A stretch of 64,000 nt of DNA from CAKZLS01 sp963701445 (GTDB lineage Bacteria; Pseudomonadota; Alphaproteobacteria; Rhodospirillales; Defluviicoccaceae), in NCBI GenBank assembly GCA_963701445.1, contig CAVPAM010000050.1:1-64000 (forward strand). Direction: 5' to 3'. The number at the start of each line of letters is the position of its first letter. The stretch's first letter is position 1. The notes under the pieces are model-generated. The model saw nothing but the letters and a program-made list of their open reading frames with translations. It did not search any database and was not told the origin of the DNA. Below are positions 57,755 through 64,000 of this stretch, in pieces. A program made the position numbers and the translations under genes.

Positions 57755-58975
57755 GTGCCGGATGGTATGACAGTGACGCAGCAGAGCAGCGACCACCCCC
57801 GGGTGTGGCTGATGATGGGCAGCAAGGCTGGCGACAATTCCCAGGTGATGGCGCTCGCCGAAGCCACGGGCTGGCCGTTCGAGATCAAGCGATTCGTCTA
57901 CAAGCCTTATGAACTGGTTACCAACCTTCTGCTCGGTCCGAATCTGCATGGAGTGGTCAAGAGCGAGTCCAGTCCGCTGGAGGCGCCGTGGCCGGACCTG
58001 ATCATCACCGGCGGCCGCCGCAACGAGCCGATCTGCCTGTGGATCCAGAAACAGGCCCGCAAGCAGGGCAAGCATGTCCGCATCGTGCACGTGGGCCGGA
58101 CGTGGGCCAAGATCGAGCGGTTCGACCTGATCGTGACCACGCCGCAGTACCGGCTTCCGGTGCGCCCGAACGTGCTGCACAACAAGACGCCGTTGCACCG
58201 CGTGACCAACGAGAGGCTGCGGGCCGACGCCGAGGCCTGGGCGCCACGGCTGGCCCACCTGCCCAAGCCCCATATCGCGGTCGTCGTCGGCGGCAGCAGC
58301 GGCCCCTACAGCATGGACAAGCGGGCGGCCAAGCGGCTCGGCCGGCAGGCCAGCAAGCTGGCGGCCGAAACCGGCGGATCGCTGTTGATCACCACCAGCG
58401 CCCGGACCCCGGCGGAAGCCACCGCGACGCTCGAGGAAAACATCACCGCTCCGGCCTTTTTCTATCGCTGGCAGAAGGGCGCGACCGACAATCCGTACTT
58501 CGCGTTCCTCGGCTTGGCCAATTCGATCATCGTCACCGGCGACAGCATGTCCATGCTCGCCGAGGCGTGCGCCACCCGCAAGCGCGTCCATATCTTCGAC
58601 CTGGGCGAGGGGCGGAACGCCATGTGCCAGAGGACGGTCGAAAACACCATCGCCGCCGAGGACGATCGGGAAGCATTCTGGAAGCGCTGGGAACTGAAGC
58701 ATCTCCAGGCCTTCATTTTCCGCATGGCGATGCGGCTCGGGCCGGAACGCATGACCCGCGACATCCGGATCGTGCACAAGCATTTGGTGGACTCGGGCCG
58801 CGCCGTCTGGCTCGGCGATCCGTTCCCGCCGGGATTGCCGCTGCGGTCGCTGGAGTGCGTTCCACGGGCGGCGGCACGCGTCCGCGCCATGTTCGAACCG
58901 GCGCGTGGCCGGTCTTCGAAGCCTGTCAAGCTGGTACCCGTTCCCGCGAACGAAGACCTGCGGCGCTCGGCCTAG
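57755..58975 (+). CDS. ELM1/GtrOC1-family putative glycosyltransferase (paralog 1)
   Basis: 406 residues from GTG 57755 (GGGAG eight bases upstream; ATG 57767 is possible). The ELM1 domain is clear: VWLMMGSKAGDNSQVMALAE, then WPDLIITGGRRNEPICLWIQ, TTPQYRLPVRPNVL, VVVGGSSGPYSMDKRAA, SLLITTSARTP and SIIVTGDSMSMLAEACAT. Despite the mitochondrial-fission name, bacterial members look like GT-B glycosyltransferases. Two copies converge here, next to the sulfotransferase operon, which supports a surface-glycan or glycolipid role. Confidence 0.85.
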   Translation: MPDGMTVTQQSSDHPRVWLMMGSKAGDNSQVMALAEATGWPFEIKRFVYKPYELVTNLLLGPNLHGVVKSESSPLEAPWPDLIITGGRRNEPICLWIQKQARKQGKHVRIVHVGRTWAKIERFDLIVTTPQYRLPVRPNVLHNKTPLHRVTNERLRADAEAWAPRLAHLPKPHIAVVVGGSSGPYSMDKRAAKRLGRQASKLAAETGGSLLITTSARTPAEATATLEENITAPAFFYRWQKGATDNPYFAFLGLANSIIVTGDSMSMLAEACATRKRVHIFDLGEGRNAMCQRTVENTIAAEDDREAFWKRWELKHLQAFIFRMAMRLGPERMTRDIRIVHKHLVDSGRAVWLGDPFPPGLPLRSLECVPRAAARVRAMFEPARGRSSKPVKLVPVPANEDLRRSA

Positions 58976-58993
58976 CCAACACCATCCCCGGCG

Positions 58994-59014
58994 AGGGGGC
59001 GGCGCGAGCCCCCT
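58994..59014. terminator. Hairpin between the two convergent ELM1 genes
   Basis: AGGGGGC and GCCCCCT pair over seven bases around a seven-base loop in the 43-base gap, followed by TTT on the plus strand. It is short but well placed as a terminator for the plus-strand gene. Confidence 0.5.
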
Positions 59015-59018
59015 TTGC

Positions 59019-60158
59019 CTACCCTTTCCCCATCAAGCCCTTTATGCGCTCGACGACGCGTGACAGGTCGTCGGGCGCCCGCTCCGCGCGGGGCGGAAAG
59101 GGTTCGCCCAGGCGGACCGCCAGTCCGCGCGCCATGAGCTTCTCGTGCAGCCGCGAGAAATCCCGCGAATAGTTGACGAGGTTGAGGTCGTACAGCCGGT
59201 CGCCCAGCCATCCGAGCGGCCCCCGCCGGCCGCCGCTTCCCGGCGACGGATGCAGGAGCCCGGCCGCGCTCTCCCGGACCCGCGTCCAGAGGTCGGAGCG
59301 CACCGGCAGCGGAAAGATGGCGAGCGGCTTTCCGAGCCGGGCCACCTCCACCATCATCGAGATGCTGTCGCCGGTCACGATGAACCGGTCGGCGAGCCCG
59401 AGCAGCGCCTGGTAGGGGTTCTCGGCGGCGTCCGGCGTCCAGCGGAACAGCTGCGAGCCCTCGGGCAGACCGGCCTCTAGGGCGTCCACCACCTCCGGCA
59501 GCGTCCGGCGGCTGGTGGTGACGTAGAGCGTGCCGCCGTCGCGCGCGTTGACCCGGCCGACCGCGTCCGCCAGATCGCGGGCGACCTTGCCGTCGAACAC
59601 GAAGGGCTTGGTCTGCCCGCCCACCAGCAACGCCGTCAACGGCCGGGGGAACGCGGCGAACCGCTCCCGCCAGACCGCGCTCTCGGCGGCGATCCGGGTT
59701 TCGTCGACCCGCATCAGGGGAAGCTCGAGCTGCAGCACGTTCGGCCGATCCGGCAGGCGGTACTGGGGCGTGGCGATGGCCAGGGCGAACCGGTCCATCA
59801 TCCGCTTCGGCCGGCCGACGATGACCACCTTGGTCCGGCCGCCGGATTGCTCGCGGATCCACATGGCGGCCATGGACGGCCGGCGCCCCACGGTCAGGAT
59901 CAGGTCCGGCCACGGCGGTTCCAGCGGGTCCGACCGCTCCCGGTCGATGTGGTAGAGCGACGGCTTGAACTTCGGCTTGCCGTAGACGTAGGGCTCGAGG
60001 AACCGGAGGCTCCGGCGCTCCACCGGCCAGCCCAGCGCCTCGGCGATGATCTCCACCTGGGCGTTGTCGCCGAGCTTGTCGCCGATCACCAGCCAGACGC
60101 TTGGCGGCGCCGGGCCGGCGCCGGGCGGGGCCGTCGCCGGACGGGGGGTGTCGGTCAT
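59019..60158 (-). CDS. ELM1/GtrOC1-family putative glycosyltransferase (paralog 2)
   Basis: 379 residues. Same domain order as paralog 1: VWLVIGDKLGDNAQVEIIAE, WPDLILTVGRRPSMAAMWIR, ATPQYRLPDRPNVLQLELPL, ALLVGGQTKPFVFDGKVA, LYVTTSRRTLPEVVDALEA and FIVTGDSISMMVEVARLGKP. The C-terminus is longer and Arg-rich. The two copies differ widely outside the motifs, so they are old paralogs and not a recent duplication. It starts three bases after the octaheme cytochrome gene and is probably co-transcribed with it. Confidence 0.85.
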   Translation of the reverse strand: MTDTPRPATAPPGAGPAPPSVWLVIGDKLGDNAQVEIIAEALGWPVERRSLRFLEPYVYGKPKFKPSLYHIDRERSDPLEPPWPDLILTVGRRPSMAAMWIREQSGGRTKVVIVGRPKRMMDRFALAIATPQYRLPDRPNVLQLELPLMRVDETRIAAESAVWRERFAAFPRPLTALLVGGQTKPFVFDGKVARDLADAVGRVNARDGGTLYVTTSRRTLPEVVDALEAGLPEGSQLFRWTPDAAENPYQALLGLADRFIVTGDSISMMVEVARLGKPLAIFPLPVRSDLWTRVRESAAGLLHPSPGSGGRRGPLGWLGDRLYDLNLVNYSRDFSRLHEKLMARGLAVRLGEPFPPRAERAPDDLSRVVERIKGLMGKG

Positions 60159-60161
60159 GCC

Positions 60162-62500
60162 CTACCGCCGCTCCGCTTCCAGTTGCTTGAGGAGTGCCTG
60201 GGCCTGGGGATCGCGGGGCGCCAGTTCGGCCAGGTTCTTGGCATAGCCGATGGCCGCCGCCAGGTCTCCGCTCTCCCGGCTCATGGTCGCCAGCGCGAAC
60301 AGCACGGAGCGGTCATGGGGATGGCGCGCGTGCGTCTCCTTCAGGACCGCGAGGGCGCGGCCGGCGTCGCCGGTCTGTTGCAGCGACAGCGCATGGACAT
60401 AGCCGTACCGGGCGTTGTCCGGGTTGAGCTCGGCCGCCCGCCCCAGGGTCTCCACGGCCTCGGCGTAGCGCTTCTGCCGCACCCGCAGCAGCCCCAGCGC
60501 GTGGTGGAGGTCGCCATTGCCGGGGGCGACCTTCAGTCCTTGCAGTAGAACCTCCTCGGCCTTGTCGTCCTGGTTCCGCGACCGGTACAGGTCGGCGAGA
60601 TTGGCATAGGCCGGGGCGAAGGCCGGGTGAATCCCGATGGTCTTGCGGTAGGTTGCTTCGGCGGCGGCGTCCTCTCCTCGGTCCCGCCTGAAGTTGGCGA
60701 GCGTCGCCAGCGATTCGGGCCGGTCGGCGATGGCGCCCATCGACTGGTCGAACTCGGCGAGGGCCTGTTCCAGCCGGTCCCGCCGGGCCGGCGGCAGGGT
60801 CTCGGGGGGAACGGGGGCGAGGACCCGGGCGGCCTCTAGACGGACGGCGCGGACCGGATCGTCCAGCAGGTCGAAGGCGAGGTCCACGCGGATGCGCGGA
60901 TCGACGGCATTCAGGACCCCGAGCGCGGCAAGCCGGATCATGGCGTCCTCGTCCCGCAACCCTTGGCGTACCGTCTCGAACGATTCGGGGCCGAGATAGT
61001 TGGCGAGCATGGCGATGGCGGTGGCGCGGACGATGGCCGGCTGCCCGCGCTCGCCGGCCAGCTTCACAAGATGCGATTCGGCGCCGGGCGCCCCGGAATG
61101 GCCCAAGGCCAGCGCCTCGCCGAAGTGCGGCTCCAGGCGCCGGTCCGGGCCATGCCATTCGGCGATGGTGTCGGCCGCCCATTGATCCGACTTGCCGTCG
61201 TGACAGCCCGTGCAGGCGTTGGGCGCGCCCAGCGCCGCCGACAGGTCGGGGCGCGGGATCCGGAAGCTGTGATCGCGGCGGGGATCCACCACCATGTAGG
61301 TGGTTTCCGGAGCATGGCAGTCGACGCACTGGCTGCCCGGTCCCCCCGGCGCGTGGAAATGATGGGCCGCCGTGTCGAACGCCTCGGGCTTGTGGCATTG
61401 AACGCAGACGCCGTTGCCGTCGGCGCGGAGTTCGAGGCTGTGGGGATCGTGACAGTTGCTACACGTGACCCCGGCGGCGTGCATCTTGCTCTGCAGGAAC
61501 GAGCCGTAGACGTAGACCTCGTCCTTGATCTGGCCGTCGGCGTAATACAGCCGCTCGGCCAGCAGCGACGGGCGGTAGCCGTCCAGCAAGGGCGTGCCGG
61601 GCGGATGGCCGTCGCCGAGCGGCGACCGGCGGGAATGGCACGGGGCGCAGACCTCGATCTCGGCGCCGGCCGCCGGCGGCGTTTCAGGCTTGGCGGTGAC
61701 GGCCCCGGGCGCGAACGCCCAATGGGTGTCGGTCACGCTCCCGAGCGTCACCGTCAGGCCCTTCGAGGAGCCATATGCCGGATCGTCCGCTTCCGCTTTT
61801 GGCTCCGCCGTCGGGTCCGCCTTGGCGCGCTCGGCCCAGGCGACGTGCTCCGATCCCGGCCCGTGACACGCCTCGCACGAGACGTCGACCTCCGACCACG
61901 TGGTCTGGTAGCGGTCTTCGCCGAGGTCGTAGCCGCGCACCAGGTTGGTGGAATGGCATTCGGCGCACATGTAGTTCCAGTTCTGATTGATCGCCGTCCA
62001 GAACAGCTCGTCGTCGGGAGCGATGCGCTCGTTCGGGTAGAGATGGAACCAGCGCTGCCCCCCCTTGTCCCTGGGCCGCGTGTCCCAGGCGATGCCGAGG
62101 GCCTGCAGGCGGCCGTCCGGAAAGGCGATCAGGTACTGCTGCAGGGGAACGACGCCGAACGCGTAGGCGATCTCGAAATCGGCGAGCGCGCCGTCGGGCC
62201 CCTCGGTGTTGACGAAGAACTTGCCGTCCTTTTTGAAGAACCGCGACGTCACGCCGAAGTGGGTGAAGGTGGCGTCGTCGAAGTCGCCCAGCACCGTGTC
62301 GGCGGTCATCTCCTGCATGGCGAGGTCGTGATGCGAGCCGGTCCACGCCTTGGTCTCGGCCGCGTGGCACGTGGCGCAGGTTTTGCCGCCGACGAACGCC
62401 GGCGCGGCGGGGTCGTTTCCGCGTGCCCCCGGCCGGCGGCGGCCGCCACCACGAGGCACACGAGGATCGCGACAATCATGTTCAGGGATCGGCAAACCAT
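60162..62500 (-). CDS. Octaheme c-type cytochrome with HEAT and TPR repeats (one frameshift)
   Basis: About 780 residues. The signal peptide (MIVAILVCLVVAAAAGRGHA) lies in a different frame from the rest; a run of five G near 62425 is the likely indel. Eight CXXCH haem sites follow in order: CATCH, CAECH, CEACH, CAPCH, CSNCH, CVQCH, CVDCH and CTGCH. Residues about 430-540 are HEAT-like and 570-770 are TPR repeats ending in the periplasm. Such proteins are periplasmic electron carriers or reductases with a protein-binding tail. Substrate unknown. Confidence 0.88.
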
Positions 62501-62628
62501 ACGCGCCGCTTTAGACCGTATCCGGCCCGAAAGCCAGCCGAAACCGCCGGCCCCCAGCCGCGATCTTGAGGGCGGTTTCCGCGCTGGCGGCGCCGCCACA
62601 TCCCTCCCGTGAAACCGGGACATGGGGG

Positions 62629-62691
62629 CGCGGGGGGGGGGGGGTAAAAGCAAAAAGTGAAAAACAACCCCATGCACAGTAGAATTTCGCC
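62629..62691. repeat. Poly-C-ended dispersed repeat, copy 2
   Basis: On the plus strand sixteen G (62629-62644) are followed by TAAAAGCAAAAAGTG, AAAACAACCCCATGCACAGT and AGAA. Read in reverse complement it matches copy 1 at 29228-29286 almost base for base. It lies between the divergent cytochrome c and P450 genes. Confidence 0.75.
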
Positions 62692-62794
62692 GCTCAGGGC
62701 GCCGAATCGCGGCCCGACACGGGCCTTGCGGGATGCCTCGAAAGGCCGTCACAATGCGGTCCCGTCATTGAGTCGAGAGCTCCCGAGGCCGCGC

Positions 62795-64000
62795 ATGTCC
62801 CCGACCCCGATACCCGCCTACACGCCGCCCAAGATCGCCGAAGGCCCCGACAAACCGAGTCTGCTGCGCTATCTGCGCACCGTGGTCGACAACCCGGTCG
62901 CCGGCATTCCCGCCGCCGCCTACCGCGACCCGATCGCCCTCCGGGAACTGCCGGTGGCCACCATGGCCTTCGTCACCGGGCCGGAACTGGTGGAGGAAAT
63001 CCTCGTCCGGCGGGCGGCGGAGTTCCCGAAATCGCGGATCGACAGCCGCCTGCTCAAGCCGGGTCTCGGCGACAGCCTGTTGACCGCCGAGGGCGAGGAC
63101 TGGCGATGGAAGCGGCGGTTGATCGCGCCGTACTTCTCGCCGGCGGCGCTGGCCCGTTCGGTCCCCGACATGGTGGCCCCGTTCCGCGCCGTCGCCGACG
63201 ATTGGCGGACCCTTGGGGGGGCACCTGGGCCGGGCGCTCCGGTCGACGTCGCCCCGGCGATGACGTCGGCGACCTTCCAGGTGATCAGCCGCACCCTGTT
63301 CTCGACCCGCGACGAGGTCGACTTCGCCGTCCTGTCGGAGGCGATCGACGCCTATCTCGAGCCGAGTTCCTGGATCATCGGCCTCGCCAGCCTCAACGTG
63401 CCCGCCTGGGTGCCCCATCCGGGAAGCGGCCAGGTCAAGCGCGCCCGCGACCGCATGCGATCGCTGGTCGGAGATCTGGTCTCGGCCCGGCGCCGGTCCG
63501 GCGTCGCGGCGGACGACATCTGCGGCGACCTGATGCGCGCCCGCGACCCCGAGACCGGGCGCACGCTGGACGACCGGGACATGGTCGACATGCTGCTGAC
63601 CCTGATCGCCGCCGGCCACGAGACCTCGGCCAAGGCCCTGACCTGGGCGCTGTTCTGCCTGGCCGAACAGCCGGAACTGCAAGCCGAGCTGGCGGCGGAA
63701 GTGGACCGGGTGGCCGGCGGCCGGCCGGTGGCGGCGGCGGACCTGCCGGCGCTCGCCGCCGTCGAGGCCTTCGTCAAGGAAACCATGCGGCTGTTCCCGC
63801 CGCTGCCGCTGCTCACCCGCCGCACCACCCGGCCGGAAACCCTGGCCGGCCGGACCCTGAAGCCGGGCACCATCGTGTTCATCCCGGTCTACGCCATCCA
63901 CCGCCACCAGCGGCTATGGCCGGACCCGGACCGCTTCGACCACACCCGGTTTCTCGGCGACGCCGCCAAGCGCATCCCGCGCACCGCCTACATGCCCTTC
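62795..64000 (+). CDS. Cytochrome P450, C-terminus beyond the window
   Basis: 402 codons are present and open to the edge. The I-helix motif is LLTLIAAGHETSAKALTWAL near residue 265, and the K-helix ExxR is FVKETMRLFPPLPLLTRRTT near 325. Then come PGTIVFIPVYAIHRHQRLWP and the PDRFDHTRF region. The haem-binding Cys loop would lie about 20 residues beyond the edge, and the last residues (AYMPF) lead into it. No membrane anchor at the N-terminus, so it is a soluble bacterial-type P450. The ATG at 62795 follows GAGGC weakly. Confidence 0.9.
   Translation, partial: MSPTPIPAYTPPKIAEGPDKPSLLRYLRTVVDNPVAGIPAAAYRDPIALRELPVATMAFVTGPELVEEILVRRAAEFPKSRIDSRLLKPGLGDSLLTAEGEDWRWKRRLIAPYFSPAALARSVPDMVAPFRAVADDWRTLGGAPGPGAPVDVAPAMTSATFQVISRTLFSTRDEVDFAVLSEAIDAYLEPSSWIIGLASLNVPAWVPHPGSGQVKRARDRMRSLVGDLVSARRRSGVAADDICGDLMRARDPETGRTLDDRDMVDMLLTLIAAGHETSAKALTWALFCLAEQPELQAELAAEVDRVAGGRPVAAADLPALAAVEAFVKETMRLFPPLPLLTRRTTRPETLAGRTLKPGTIVFIPVYAIHRHQRLWPDPDRFDHTRFLGDAAKRIPRTAYMPF

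Noticed and set aside
60963..62612. A 549-codon open frame on the plus strand
   Set aside because: It is antisense to the octaheme cytochrome, whose eight CXXCH sites prove the minus strand.
62765..63907. A 380-codon open frame on the minus strand
   Set aside because: It is antisense to the cytochrome P450, which has the AGHETS and ExxR motifs in frame; the antisense product has no recognisable features.

Overview
The window is GC-rich DNA from an alphaproteobacterium, most likely a Rhodospirillales-type organism. Evidence for this is the GapR/DUF2312 nucleoid protein, two ELM1/GtrOC1-family proteins, strong G/C third-position bias, and the alphaproteobacterial DUF3489-DUF2924-recombinase mobile module. 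Two features are unusual for the class: a glutaminyl-tRNA synthetase, and a single-chain AceE-type pyruvate dehydrogenase E1. Many genes carry single-base frameshifts, nearly all readable as one extra base. They are very dense at 0.2-2.4 kb, 22.4-25.7 kb and 43.1-44.7 kb, so part of the apparent gene decay is probably consensus error.

Layout. 0-9 kb is housekeeping: a phosphatase/nuclease fragment, a phospholipase D-VTT fusion, glycerate kinase, glnS, a small membrane protein coupled to a lipoprotein, an AlaX editing factor, a LysR regulator and an alpha/beta hydrolase. 9-15 kb is the pyruvate dehydrogenase operon aceE-aceF-lpdA. 15-18.3 kb holds small envelope proteins, GapR, an Ap4A phosphorylase-like protein and a BrnTA toxin-antitoxin pair. 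18.8-21.2 kb is a three-gene sensory operon: an ABM-fold protein, a CarH-like B12-binding protein, and a PAS-hemerythrin. 21.5-27.9 kb is a sulfate-uptake block: an Rrf2 regulator, sbp-cysT-cysW-cysA and an SLC13 permease. The regulator and sbp share an operator-like sequence.

28-32.5 kb holds a HEPN/MNT toxin-antitoxin pair whose antitoxin carries a ribbon-helix-helix domain, a DUF123 protein, a secreted protein, an intradiol dioxygenase and a 60-residue orphan protein. 32.6-45.1 kb is a mobile-element graveyard: IS3, two ISAs1 remnants flanking a Wzz/CpsD exopolysaccharide pair, IS256, a full IS21, a terminase remnant and a serine recombinase module. It stops just before tRNA-Ser(GGA).

45.7-64 kb returns to chromosomal genes: a cytidylate-kinase-like protein, lepA, and then a surface-glycan/lipid region. 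That region has a polyprenyl-phosphate sugar transferase and a heparinase-like protein on the plus strand. On the minus strand is a five-gene operon: sulfotransferase, glycosyltransferase-like protein, fatty-acid-hydroxylase-fold protein, GNAT-like acyltransferase resembling bacterial ceramide synthases, and nucleotidyltransferase. Two ELM1-family proteins, an octaheme TPR cytochrome and a truncated cytochrome P450 follow.

The best candidates for something new are the B12/hemerythrin operon and the sulfotransferase/ceramide-synthase-like operon. The sulfate-uptake block in the same window would plausibly supply sulfate for PAPS.
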